DNA from: Pseudoneurospora amorphoporcata
Lineage: Eukaryota > Ascomycota > Sordariomycetes > Sordariales > Sordariaceae
DNA length: 64,000 bases
Direction of reading: 5' to 3'
Assembly (NCBI GenBank): GCA_033297205.1
Contig: MU859233.1
Location: 1 to 64,000, forward strand
Part shown: positions 49,113 to 58,865 of the stretch, piece after piece
Layout: each line of letters opens with the position of its first letter
How positions within the stretch are numbered: the first letter of the stretch is position 1
The notes under the pieces: generated by a model
Databases searched by the model: none
The model's input: only the letters and a program-made list of their open reading frames with translations
What the model was told of the DNA's origin: nothing
Made by a program: the position numbers and the translations under genes

Positions 49113-49249
49113 GGGCACCAGTTGTCATTGTAGACACGGATGGCCCAGTGGTATCTGTGGTGGGTGGCTTCGAAGTCGTGCTGGCCAGGATTTGTAATTG
49201 TGGTTGCTGGGCTGGAGCTCGAGCGAGTCGTGTTGGTGGTTCCAGCCGT
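49113..49249 (-). pseudogene. B': truncated, inverted copy of gene B
   Basis: The minus strand here matches two separate parts of gene B: 55711-55783 (AGTTNT...NPGQHD) and 55949-56008 (FEAAHHEYHWAIHVYHESWC, here FEATHHRYHWAIRVYNDNWC). The two parts are joined directly, so the 165 bp between them in gene B, including the polyglutamine tract, are absent. That gap is 55 whole codons, so the frame is kept. Similarity ends at the tryptophan-cysteine pair, and the frame then closes within 15 codons. A neighbouring frame continues into KRRRGRPKRLSK, an AT-hook-like motif. It may be a pseudogene or part of a chimeric gene. Confidence 0.7.
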
Positions 49250-49803
49250 GAGGGGGTCGGGGGATGCGTTGGTGGTCATGTAGATGGGCATTGGGATAGG
49301 ACTAGCCAAAGCAGCAGGGTCAGTGTTGGGGACTGGAGACATAGCGGGCAGCCGGTGGATGAGCATACCTGCTCCTAGGCGTCGGCCAGGGATTGGTTAC
49401 CGGTATGATGGGCTGCATCGGCGAGCCAACTATCGCTTGCCATTTGAGAAGCTGGCTGGTCGCGACTGAAGGACTGAAATGCTGGCAAACACTTCTGGTT
49501 ATGATCCTCAAGAGTGCTCGCAACTTCCTTCCATGAAGGGGCGAGCTCTGCACGAGTTTCCTGGTCCGCTATGAGATAACGGATCCGCGGAAACTCAATC
49601 TCCGGCTCGGTATCGTGCAGTTCGGATGACACTTCGCCCCTCTGGCCATGCTGCTCATTATCGCGTGTAGCTGTACACTCATGCTGGGGGGTTGCTCGCG
49701 GCCGAGTTGCGAGAGGGAGCTAGTGTCCGATGTGAAGTTGGAGCTTTGTCTGTGATGTTGAACAGTCTTGCCCTTATACTCGCCCTCCAGAACGGAGGAT
49801 CCT

Positions 49804-50331
49804 CATTCGTCAAGACGCCCAGAAGCTCCTCGTGGAGTCCAGTGGCTCAAGGATTTCCACGCCGGGCAATCCAGAATCCAGTCAAGACGGAGACTGATAG
49901 GCGGTAAACGCCTCCTTGGCCTTGGGCGTGGACCTCAATGTCAGGACGGCAACATTGATGGCCAAAGTCCACCGACACTTTCCTGACGCTGAAGCTTGAA
50001 CCGGAATTTGTGGAAACAAAGTGTCTACCCCTTGTTAGCATTGTGTTTGTGTTTGTGGACACCGAAACCCAGAATTACCGTTTTGGAGCTGGAGGTTGAC
50101 TCCAGGTTGACCCAATCCCGCCCGTACTTCTGTTACACTTGGTAAACAGGACAACTTTGTGGTACAGGCCCCTTGGAATGCTGAGACCACTAGAGCATGA
50201 GAATGAGCTGGGTAGAGGGCCCCGTAGACGCTCCTTTGATTGGAAAGGTCGAGTCCTTTGTTGATTTTCTCCTGCCTAATGACCTTTCTGGATGCCTGGG
50301 AAGTCTTGGTCTGGTGTTGGATTGAAGACAT
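49804..50331 (-). pseudogene. A': broken copy of gene A
   Basis: Two blocks match gene A in the same order and orientation. 50173-50229 corresponds to 53951-54006 (A: VYLVIYPGHSHGRVVSAFK, here VYGALYPAHSHALVVSAFQ). 49804-49840 corresponds to 53423-53460 (A: HEKFLGILTNE). The spacing is 333 bp here and 491 bp in A, and stop codons separate the blocks. An ATG at 50331-50329 opens MSSIQHQ..., similar in place to gene A's MSSSEF start. The same frame is also open upstream into the 3' part of gene D, so A' may be the decayed C-terminus of D rather than an independent gene. Confidence 0.65.
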
Positions 50332-50951
50332 TTGTGGCTGTGGTTGCGCTTCCCCTTGTTGTCCTTGTGGCTGTCCCTGTCGTCCTTGTCGGAATTTTTC
50401 TGCCCTGATCTGCCTATGCGTTTTCCCCTCCCGCTTGATGACATTCTTGGCTGACTGATCTTGCTCAGAGGCTGAGCTGCAGCGAGGAAGAGATGATCTT
50501 GCTCAGAGGCTGAGCTGCAGCGTATAACGCTGCTGATGCCACACCAACTGGCACGGTTGACTTCGTCATCGCCGGCCTCGGAGTAGGGCGGTGTTGGTAG
50601 GCTCTGAGGGTTGGGGAAATGTGACTGTTGATGGTTCACTTGTGGAGGAGCTGGCTCAGACCCCGACTGTGACTCGGAGCCCGGCTCTGATCCAAACAAG
50701 AACTCCAAATCATGCTCCGACAACTCCCAGTCGTCCGGCACAACTGGTGGGTTGTTTATGAGAAGCTCGGCCTCATCGAGCTGCTCCGGAGGCTCGGGCT
50801 GGGGCAGCGTATAACGCTGCTGATGCCACACCAACTGGCACGGTTGACTTGGATTGTCCTGCACTGACAAGGCAACGTTAGCGTCCGGAACACACGAAGG
50901 GGTCAAGAGTAGACCTCGAGTCGACTTACCAGGATCCAGTGTCAAACGCAT
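50190..50951 (-). CDS. Gene D: unrecognised acidic protein with a frame-shifting duplication
   Basis: Proposed exons are 50951-50930 and 50863-50190, with a 66-nt intron (donor GTAAGT, branch GCTAAC, acceptor TTGTCAG), giving 231 residues in the present frame. A TATA box at 51229-51223 and a CT-rich leader lie upstream. ATG 50951-50949 is the only one in the first exon. The middle of the protein is acidic (PDDWELSEHDLEFLFGSEPG), then Pro/Ser-rich (PNPQSLPTPPYSEAGDDE). After the 38-bp tandem duplication at 50456-50522 the frame used gives a poor sequence, while the next frame reads convincingly (AKNVIKREGKTHRQIRAEKF, then a Gln-rich part) and runs into the A' similarity. The duplication therefore seems to have cut the original C-terminus off. 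Function unknown. Confidence 0.5.
   Translation of the reverse strand: MRLTLDPGKSTRGLLLTPSCVPDANVALSVQDNPSQPCQLVWHQQRYTLPQPEPPEQLDEAELLINNPPVVPDDWELSEHDLEFLFGSEPGSESQSGSEPAPPQVNHQQSHFPNPQSLPTPPYSEAGDDEVNRASWCGISSVIRCSSASEQDHLFLAAAQPLSKISQPRMSSSGRGKRIGRSGQKNSDKDDRDSHKDNKGKRNHSHKCLQSNTRPRLPRHPERSLGRRKSTKDSTFPIKGASTGPSTQLILML
50456..50522 (-). repeat. 38-bp-offset tandem duplication inside gene D
   Basis: Twenty-nine identical bases (beginning TGATCTTGCTCAGAGGC) occur at 50456-50484 and 50494-50522. The offset of 38 is not a multiple of three, so the downstream frame is changed. Confidence 0.9.
50517..50563 (-). repeat. 47-bp exact repeat, copy 1
   Basis: Identical to 50804-50850 (core CCACACCAACTGGCACGG). 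The offset of 287 bp means the two copies are read in different frames of gene D. Confidence 0.9.
50804..50850 (-). repeat. 47-bp exact repeat, copy 2
   Basis: Partner of 50517-50563. In this copy gene D reads QLVWHQQRYTL; the other copy is read in the next frame. Confidence 0.9.
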
Positions 50952-51222
50952 GTGCTCCAGTGGAAACACTGGCTCAATGTTGGACGGGGCCAACAATGCT
51001 GGGTTGACGAGACGGGAGTTGAGAAGGGTTTCGCTAATGGATACAAGCAAGAAAGCTAAGCAAAAAACGAAAATGAAGGGAAAACAAGGTGGAAGGGTCT
51101 GTTGAAATGCCAAAAGATGAAAGATATGTGAACTGATGAGATGATGGAAAAGATAAGGTATGCTGAGAGTGCTGGTCTGGCGAATGGCCAGAGGAGGTGA
51201 GAAAGCCGGGGGGACTTGGGGA

Positions 51223-51229
51223 TCTTATA
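51223..51229 (-). promoter_or_regulatory. TATA box of gene D
   Basis: TATAAGA on the minus strand, 272 bp before the proposed start codon, followed by a CT-rich stretch (about 51210-51120) and a T/C-rich leader. Confidence 0.5.
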
Positions 51230-51932
51230 GCAGTCCAGGGGTCCCAATCAGTCTGGGAGCCATCGGCAACTTGACGGCATCTTGATGAGGTGTTGGCTAT
51301 TACGGTAGGAGCGTCATGTTGAGTCTCCGGTAAAGGGCAAGGCACGATGGTTGTTGTTGCAAGGTCCATTCTATGCCGGCGGAAAGTGTGCGGCTCCCAA
51401 AGCGCTTGAGATGGGCAGGCAGCCCCTCCAACACAGAAGGCTCTCACGGCCAAAGGGGCGGGTGAGGGCCGACTCCGAGGCAAGGCGGTGCCCAAGTACC
51501 TAGGTACCTGCTCGTACCCGTCGTGTTGCAGCCAATCACATGCAATCACACTGACGAAAGAGGCAGTCCCACTTTAACTTGCACTTACAAGCCCCACTTG
51601 TCGTTCCCCCTTCTGTGCTTCTCGTCTGCAGCCAGCTCCGGGCCCGTCCTTCCTTCTTCTTCAACTGCAGTACACCAGACAGGACCGGCAAGAATGATTG
51701 TGATTGAAACAACATGGACGCAAGCCCGAGGATTGCGAAAGTCTTCTGCTGTCGCGCCTGCCTCCGATCCTCATGCCATACCATCCAGATCACAGAGCCG
51801 CCACAGGCACGGATACCTACCTAAGGTAGGTACCATATCCACCACCAATCCATCGCGGCTCCTTCCTTTTTCCGTCGGCGCCCACCCAAGGGTTAACAGG
51901 CAAAACCTTTCTCGTTTGAACTTGCCGTTGAA

Positions 51933-52574
51933 ATGGCGCCATCCTCTTTCCCTTTTTCCAAAAGCAACCTGTCTCCCCGCGATCGCCGAGTAGGCACAAT
52001 CCACCTGGCTCAAGCTGTCGCAACAAAACGACTTCCTCCCGTCCCCCGCCAAGCAAGCAATCAGCTCATCAGAATCATGATCCAGTACCTCTTCCCAACG
52101 AGACACACTCCCCGGTTGAGGCAACCGTACCTCGAGTTCCGTCGTCAGTCCCACGTCACGACGCCCACCAAAAGATACGAACATGTCAAAGATGAGGTGG
52201 CTAAGCCCAGCCCGAGACGAACGGAGTTTCCCACGTCCACACTTGCCTTTGGTTGTCTTCACAAGAACTCCTTCTTCCCAGAGGGCAGGGCCGGGACAAA
52301 GACAAGAGCATCCCAGCAGTCACAGCTTCTCGACCAAGAAAATACCAGCAGGGCTGTGGTCACCACGGTCAAACAGGCTGGGCCAAGGACATGGGAACGG
52401 AAGGCAGGCACACACAAGATAAGCACATGCTTCCTTTGCGCTGTCGCTGCTACATTTATAGGCACGGTGCAACCTAAGATACGTTATCCATCAGCAGTTG
52501 CAGCTCCCCCCGGTCATCACCTCACACCGAGTACCCAGTCCTGTACATCAAGCGCACCTACCACAACGCAATGA
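51933..52574 (+). CDS. Possible unrecognised basic protein, 213 residues
   Basis: An uninterrupted frame from an ATG in fair context (GAAATGG) to a TGA, with a moderate excess of C-ending codons. The product would be basic and rich in Thr, Arg and Pro, with no domain or membrane segment that I recognise. One hydrophobic stretch near residue 165 (CFLCAVAATFIGTV) is too short to be convincing. It lies between genes D and A, upstream of D and downstream of A. It could equally be a chance frame in GC-rich DNA. Confidence 0.3.
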   Translation: MAPSSFPFSKSNLSPRDRRVGTIHLAQAVATKRLPPVPRQASNQLIRIMIQYLFPTRHTPRLRQPYLEFRRQSHVTTPTKRYEHVKDEVAKPSPRRTEFPTSTLAFGCLHKNSFFPEGRAGTKTRASQQSQLLDQENTSRAVVTTVKQAGPRTWERKAGTHKISTCFLCAVAATFIGTVQPKIRYPSAVAAPPGHHLTPSTQSCTSSAPTTTQ

Positions 52575-53043
52575 GACCCTCCGAATACATGGCAGTTCAA
52601 CCGATAACTCGCGACGGAGACTTTCCCTAGGTTTCATCGCCCGGAAAGCGAGCTACGACAAGCAACACTGCCGCTCTGCCGGGCCAACAACTCTGCGCAT
52701 ACAACACGAGCCTCCCGACACAGGGCAGGGCATGCACACGATCGAAAGGTGGACACGCCAAGAAGAACCTCGTGGTCGAGTCAGGCGGCAGGCTGGATCC
52801 GCCAGAGACAAAGAGACACACGGACACGGCAAAAGAACATACAGAGAGACATCGCTTCCATTCAGTTACAACAGTCGCTACATCACCGCCCAAAGATACA
52901 CGGTCAACATGCCATCCGCCATGAAGGTCACACACAGACACAAACACCGTTGTCAAGGCAAACAAATAACATTCTTGACGAATCCGGAAGCAAAGTTTTG
53001 ACCGCGTTTTCACTACGCCTAAACGACCCATGTGCCTTTGCCA

Positions 53044-54096
53044 TCAACGACCGGGATGACTCCGTCTCTCGAGAACCCACCCCCAAGCATCCATAAACCT
53101 AACAGCATCCCGGCTCCCCTCCCACTGCTCCCAAACATCTTCTCTGTCTCCCAAACTCCTAAACACTTTCATCACCGCCTCATATGTCTCTCCATCGGGA
53201 CCATAACTCAGAGAGTTCGGAGTGTCTCCGACAAAGACATCAAAATCGTCATCTAAAAACCTATCTATTGCCGTGGTCACACACATATCCTTCTCCCAGT
53301 CCGTACGAGGCCGCCTCTCATAGTGGCTGTGAACGGACTCATGCCAATTCTCAGGCCAGAAGGACGGATCAGTCTCCGATTCGCTCCATTCGAAGAAGCT
53401 CCAGTCCAGAATCTTCGCTTTCTCGTTTGTCAAGATGCCCAAGAATTTCTCGTGCATCTCGGCACCAACAGGGATAGGAGGCCCGCCACTCTTACCAAAC
53501 TTATGGAACGTGGCAACCACGTCCTCATCCCATAAACGTGCATCGACGCTCATCTTGAACACCCCAAACTGTGCGCGGTGGTAGAAGTCGGGCATGGTTG
53601 TCTCGGACCAGAGAAGGCAGTGGAGGGTGTCCTGGTAAAGGCGTCTGTGCGTATCATGAAGGACCCTCTCGGCGATCCTATCGGGGTCTGAGATTACAAG
53701 TGCCGCAGGATGGCTCGGGTCGCGGAAGTAGCTGGCATCTGGGTCCAGTTCGTAAGTGGGGGCTGGGTTCGGGAAAACAGGCCGCGATGATCTCCGGTAC
53801 AGCCTGGAGGAGCGTTGTGATCGCTCGGGGAAGCGAGTGGAGCGGTACGGGGGATATAGAGTGGTGTTCGTGGTCGGCGAAGTACTGGTTGTGGTGCCGC
53901 GAGAAATGGTCGTGAAGGCGGCATGGTGATTCCGGGTTCTTCGGTGGTCTTTGAATGCCGAGACCACTCGGCCGTGGGAGTGACCTGGGTAAATAACCAG
54001 GTAGACGGTGCTGGGGACGGAGGGATTTAGGAAGAGGGAGGCACGGTAGGGTTTGGACTCAGAGGCGGACTCCGAGGAAAACTCTGAGGAGGACAT
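53044..54096 (-). CDS. Gene A: unrecognised 350-residue protein
   Basis: One exon, ATG at 54096-54094 (context CCACAATGTCC), TGA at 53046-53044. The N-terminus is Ser-rich (MSSSEFSSESASESK), then a short hydrophobic segment (STVYLVIYPGHSH), an Arg/Ser/Thr-rich linker, and from about residue 125 a well-composed region rich in Trp, Asp and His (for example MPDFYHRAQFGVFKMSVDA, LDWSFFEWSE, WPENWHESVHSHYERRPRTD, DAWGWVLERR). I recognise no family. The frame continues open upstream of this ATG, but that part has leader-like composition. Parts of the gene recur as A' at 49.8-50.2 kb. It is transcribed away from gene B, with 1.28 kb between their starts. Confidence 0.7.
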   Translation of the reverse strand: MSSSEFSSESASESKPYRASLFLNPSVPSTVYLVIYPGHSHGRVVSAFKDHRRTRNHHAAFTTISRGTTTSTSPTTNTTLYPPYRSTRFPERSQRSSRLYRRSSRPVFPNPAPTYELDPDASYFRDPSHPAALVISDPDRIAERVLHDTHRRLYQDTLHCLLWSETTMPDFYHRAQFGVFKMSVDARLWDEDVVATFHKFGKSGGPPIPVGAEMHEKFLGILTNEKAKILDWSFFEWSESETDPSFWPENWHESVHSHYERRPRTDWEKDMCVTTAIDRFLDDDFDVFVGDTPNSLSYGPDGETYEAVMKVFRSLGDREDVWEQWEGSRDAVRFMDAWGWVLERRSHPGR

Positions 54097-55371
54097 TGTG
54101 GCGGTCTTCCTTTCTTGATCGCTTTCGTGAGAGTGGGGCAAACAAGAGGAAAATCGTGGTTGAATTGTTCCGAGCCGACTGACCAGGAAAGTTGTCGGAT
54201 TGTGTCGGTTTTGTGGTTGAGGGTAAAAGGAAGGAAAATTGGAGGCGAGCGGGGTGCCCCGTTGATATATCTGAAATCTCGGCTTTCCAACAATATTTTT
54301 ATTCGATGGAAACTCTGATGCAGTACGTTGTCGTCCGGGTTTGATCGTCGGAATATCATGCATATCTTCCACGCTGCGGGCCTGGGTGGAAGTCCGAGCT
54401 ACATAACATGCACCCAACTACAGAACATGCACTCGACGGACAACAAGGGACAGGTCGCACTTGGGAGGCTTCAGGAGGTCAGGTCGGAGATTCAAGTTTC
54501 AACGCCAGGACACCGCGTTACAACACTCTTGATGTTGGACATGTCCCAAGTCCCAACGCAAGGCTCGGACCGCATTCTTGTTCGGAAAGCCACGGTGCAT
54601 AATACAGGTCACCATGAACTTTGATGTTTGGAATGTGGGAAAAGAAACAAAAAGAAGAAGAAGGGAAAGAGATGAAAGCGATCATTTCAAGCGGAACAAC
54701 CACCAGTCCATTGCATTTATTTTTCACACATCATATCAGGCACGCGTACCTCGTTCCTCCTAGATTGACCTCAACGACAGCGCCTTGCAAGTCGAGGATG
54801 CTCGGAGCATCGAATTTATCTCTCCGCAGCTATGCAAATGCAACACGACAGGAAGTTTGATGATTTGGCTAATGGACATTATGATATGTAGATCACGAAA
54901 AATCCACGAGGATCAAAGAACGCACAGATTTACCATGCAAGACCATAGAAATCCGAGCTATACATGTCAACGCCAAGGTCGAGATGATTTTGCCTGATGG
55001 TCACATCCGTGTGGCTACTCTTCAGCTGCATATACCGTCTCAACCTCCGAGGACTACGTTTGGTGGAAAATCGGGCATCGAATATAAACTGCGTCCCGCA
55101 GAAGATTATTCTTGGGAGGAGACGTTGGTATAAAGTGTCGAGGTCCCCCTCTCAAAAGTACCTTATTTCCTCTTTCTTTTCATTTTTCTCAGACCCAATT
55201 TCATCATCAAAAGAACATCTTCAATCAACGTTCTCCACGAGCAACAAATACCGCAACAGACCCAAGGATTTTGACAACTGTTTTTGTCCACAGAGACCTG
55301 CCACGGTTACAACCACATCGCTGACCTTCACGAATTAATTCTCCGAGCCAGGTTAAAAGACGTCCACGAAT
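54097..55371. other. Divergent intergenic region of genes A and B
   Basis: This 1.28-kb stretch separates the two start codons and should hold both promoters. The gene A side has a TC-rich leader read on the minus strand (54110-54240). The gene B side has a TATA box and a CT-rich tract. No convincing coding frame lies between. Confidence 0.5.
55129..55136 (+). promoter_or_regulatory. TATA box of gene B
   Basis: TATAAAGT followed by a pyrimidine-rich stretch (about 55142-55195) and an A/C-rich leader, 236 bp before the proposed ATG. Confidence 0.5.
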
Positions 55372-55779
55372 ATGTCAAACCCAATGTCGAAAGTCGAGGG
55401 AGTCGAGGGACAACCTCACTTAGAGGGCCTAGAGGACCAAGTCCAGATGTAAGTCTTGAATACCTTCCACATAAAGAAGGCACTTTTCTTAGGTTGTGGC
55501 GCCGCCTATCTCTAGTCAGATACTAACCAAGATAAACAGGGCATTGGTCACGGCTGGCATCGCTGTCGACACTACCACCGGCATCACCAACGGATCAAAC
55601 GGCTGCAGTGGCACCGGCGACTCAGAAAGCATCACCGAAGAGCAGGCGGAGGCCTGGTACCGTAGTCACAACGTGCCAAACTCCTCCTCTCCTTCCACCT
55701 CAGCGGCGGCCACGGCTGGAACCACCAACACCCACTCGAACTCCAGCCCAGCAACCGCGATTACAAATCCTGGCCAGCA

Positions 55780-55814
<35 letters not shown>

Positions 55815-56626
55815 GTCAGGACCAAGCACCAGCTCCAGTCCAGGTCCCAGACCAGGGCCACCACCAACAGATCTCCCGCCCCCCCTCAGCCTCCACAGAT
55901 GTCCAGTTCCACATCCTCCAGGCCACCTGGATCCACCACCTGCTCAACTTCGAAGCCGCCCACCACGAATATCACTGGGCCATCCATGTCTACCATGAAA
56001 GCTGGTGCCGACGTAACCACAATGTATTCTGGTACCACCCGATATCGGAACGTGACCGCCATGAGCGCGTAGCCCACTTGACCTCGAGCGAGCGAAAATG
56101 GTTCCGAGACGCAGAGTGGGCGCTGTGGGGGTGGGTGCACGAGTACCACCCAAACATGGCGGCGTGGGTTCGGGAGTCTGGCAGGAGGATCTGCGGGGGG
56201 TCGGCGGAGGAGTTCGAGAGGCGGTGGGAGGAGAGCGGGATGTTCCGATATCAGGAAGAGGCGATGGCGAGGATGAGTTCTGAGAAGATGGGGGAGAGGG
56301 TTGAGCGGGAGATGAAGGCGGAGAAGGAAAGGGCTAAGAGACAGTGGATGGGGGAGAGGGAGAGGGAGAGGGAGAGGTACAGAAGGCAGCAGGGGAAGGA
56401 GATGGTGCAGTGGATCATGAGGGGGAGGAAGAAGAGGGAAAGGGAGACGGAGGAGAGGAATGATAGAATTGAGGGGTGGATTCGGGAAGCACAGAGGCGT
56501 TCTGGAAACGCTTCAAGACTGGGACTCCCGAGCAGCTCGCTAGGGGAGCGAGGACAACGGCGAAGGAGAGGGCTGATACGTCTTGATACATCTAGGTATG
56601 TTGGGAGAATAATCACATGCACTTGA
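55372..56626 (+). CDS. Gene B: unrecognised polyglutamine/coiled-coil protein
   Basis: Two exons, 55372-55448 and 55540-56626, give 387 residues. The 91-nt intron has donor GTAAGT, branch TACTAAC and acceptor AACAG, and the junction makes codon 26 (M). The start MSNPMSKVEGVEGQ is the first ATG of the open exon. Regions in order: Ser/Thr-rich N-terminus, ten glutamines (108-117), a Pro/Gln linker, a conserved-looking segment at about 149-240 rich in Trp and His (TWIHHLLNFEAAHHEYHWAI), and a long Glu/Arg coiled coil (about 265-345). The Trp/His segment is also present in the truncated copy B' at 49.1 kb, which suggests it is the part under selection. The C-terminus is basic. No known domain is recognised and no function is proposed. 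Confidence 0.75.
55784..55813 (+). repeat. (CAG)10 within gene B
   Basis: Ten uninterrupted CAG codons for glutamine. The tract begins exactly where similarity to the copy B' breaks off. Confidence 0.95.
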
Positions 56627-57458
56627 ATCGTTGAGTAATATTTGAATTAAAACTTTATCATATCTACTTCCACGGACACAACGAAAAAACGATTCGTTGT
56701 GGTGATTGTGCACATGGGACTGAGCAGTCCCAGCAAGCAAGGAGAAAAAAAAACTCACCGAGATGGCCTCTTAGTAGTGTTGGCTAGTTTGGCAGAGTAT
56801 CTACTAGCGCATTAGCGGCTCAGCTGGCTACTACGCACGAACCACCCGCCAGCGTGAAGGACACTCCTTCGGGCCTTGGACACTCCTTCCTCCCGTGAGG
56901 ACAGCAAACTCAGATGAATGGCCAATGATACCTACCTCTACGTTGGAGGCATAGACCCGAACCTCATTTGAACATCAAAATAAAGAGAGATCTAGGTGGG
57001 AATCCGAAATAGGCTATGTCTCCCGCTCCGACGCCCGGCCCCGGAGCTCCGCCGACTACGACCGACTCCCGCCTGTTCCGAATTCGACAAGTGGCAACAT
57101 CCCGGGTTTCTGGGACATATATGCACCATGTTGACGTACCGGCAGCAGTTGCAGGAGCATGATAAATGCATCAGTGGTTGTCGATAACTGCGGTCGAGGG
57201 GGGCTTTTTCAGGATGCGATGCAAGGTGACCAAGCATCGTAACAGACACGTTTATTACCCACCATACCTCACTTTCTTGGTATTTCAATGTAGAAACCCC
57301 CGGTGCTGATCACTTTCTTCTTCTTCTCCTCTCCACAAACCTTCTTCATCCAGACCTTTTTCTGCCCATCTCCAGTCCAAAGAGGAAAAAAGACAACCGA
57401 TTACATCCCAACACCAACCACAACAGCCCATACAAGCTCCCCTCTCACACGAGCCACC
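56627..57458 (+). other. Intergenic region and leader of gene C
   Basis: Non-coding. The last 160 bp are a typical pyrimidine-rich (CTTCTTCTTCTCC) then CA-rich leader up to the ATG of gene C. An AATAAAG word at about 56981 is not informative on its own. Confidence 0.5.
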
Positions 57459-58274
57459 ATGAAGAACGAGTACACTACCCCAACCCCCGCTGGCCGCGCC
57501 AGGCAGACGACATACCTTACACGGACCCCTCCCGCCGGCCCCGACTGGGTTAGCAGCAACGATTTGGAGCCCAGGTCCGGGTACGGGTTCGGCAACGGGA
57601 CCTCGGTCTCACCCCCAGCCAACAACTCAACCTACCGCCCACCCGTCACCCCCGTCGGCTGGGACCCCGCCTTCATCGAGCCAACTTCCAGCCGCCGCAC
57701 ACGATCTGGACCTCGTGGATCGAGGCGTGGACATCAATACACCGAGAGAGGCCTCCCAAGTGGACATTATTCCAACCCCAACTACGGGTTCATGAACAAA
57801 GACGTCGAGAACGGCTATTTTTCCCGAACGAGCGGTGTCCCGACCCCGTGTACCAGACCACCACCTCCCCCGGCGTTTGACCCGTACTCGGCGAGATTCG
57901 AACCGTACGTGGAGGGGAAGAACATGAAGCCGAATCCGTATACCATGGCTTGTCGTTCTCTGCCGTGCCATATTGCTCCTTTTCAGCCTGTGGAAAAGCA
58001 TGTGCATCCACATTTCGTGTTACCGCCTAGGACCGCCGCCGAGGAGGACATGGAGCAAAAGGATGTGGGGGGTTACATGTATAATGAGAGGAATATGGGT
58101 TATAATGAGAGGAATATGAAGGATGAGGGTGGTGTTAAACATGAGTTTGCTGTGAGCTGGGACCTACCGCTAAGGAGCATCCGACAAGTCATCAGAAGAG
58201 AAGACTTCGAAGGAGGGGTACAATATCAGGACAGCAGATATAGAGGAGAGGAAGACGCCTGGCCTCGGCGCTAG
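57459..58274 (+). CDS. Gene C: unrecognised Pro/Tyr/Arg-rich protein, 271 residues
   Basis: One exon. The ATG at 57459 sits in a near-ideal context (GAGCCACCATG) after a pyrimidine/CA-rich leader. The frame is also open upstream, but that part is the leader. The product is low in hydrophobic residues and rich in Pro, Tyr, Gly, Asn and Arg, probably largely disordered. Visible pieces are TPVGWDPAFIEP, a RTRSGPRGSRRG basic cluster (about 82-95), a PPPPPAFDPYSARFEPY segment and a tandem YNERNMGYNERNM repeat near 219-231. There is no signal peptide or membrane segment and no recognised domain. It lies 0.83 kb downstream of gene B on the same strand. Confidence 0.65.
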   Translation: MKNEYTTPTPAGRARQTTYLTRTPPAGPDWVSSNDLEPRSGYGFGNGTSVSPPANNSTYRPPVTPVGWDPAFIEPTSSRRTRSGPRGSRRGHQYTERGLPSGHYSNPNYGFMNKDVENGYFSRTSGVPTPCTRPPPPPAFDPYSARFEPYVEGKNMKPNPYTMACRSLPCHIAPFQPVEKHVHPHFVLPPRTAAEEDMEQKDVGGYMYNERNMGYNERNMKDEGGVKHEFAVSWDLPLRSIRQVIRREDFEGGVQYQDSRYRGEEDAWPRR

Positions 58275-58860
58275 TGCTTCTTCTACGGTGGAAGGGGGGA
58301 AAGGGTTTTGACTGCAGGATGTGGTGATCGAGAAATAAGGGCATGAGAGCTATACAGACGGTCTACTTTTGTAAGGTAAGCTATACCGACAACAGCAGAA
58401 AGAAAAAGATCAAACACCACGAACTAAAGGGCTTCGGCCAGCCCAGCGGGCGCAACTCAGTGGCAGACCAGCAATCCCCCTTCAAATGCAAATGAAACTA
58501 TGAAAGAAGCCAATCCGCGGACAAGAAGATGTCCGAGATGAAACCTAACGGCAGGGATGCAGTACAGGCAGCCTGGCTTCGACCACAGAGGCTACTGGAA
58601 GGCATTAGCATGTTATAAACGGAGTTTACAAACAATATCATCCGTGATTAGCATGTCATGAGATAATTTCGTATATCGTATCTATGAGTGAAAATGTTTT
58701 CGCATGTCAGGGCGCATCTCTCCCTCCTGTCCAGGTCACCAGGGCATCTTTCTTCTCTTTCCTCCTTTATATGCCCAGCCTTACTAGGTACCTACCTGGC
58801 AGTAAGCACGTAAAGCTATATACTAGGTAAGATAGCCTCAAGGTAAGTAAATTACTAGCT
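58275..58860. other. Non-coding spacer downstream of gene C
   Basis: Contains the presumed 3' end of gene C and AT-richer sequence with CTAGGTACCTACC and AGGTAAG words. No coding frame is supported. Confidence 0.4.
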
Positions 58861-58865
58861 TCTGC

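Noticed and set aside
54097..54417. 107-codon N-terminal extension of gene A
   Set aside because: The extended frame begins at TTG, the composition changes to leader-like before the ATG at 54096, and that ATG has a good context.
57303..57458. 52-codon N-terminal extension of gene C
   Set aside because: The extension is the pyrimidine-rich leader (poly-Phe/Ser when translated) and has no ATG at its start. The ATG at 57459 has an excellent context.
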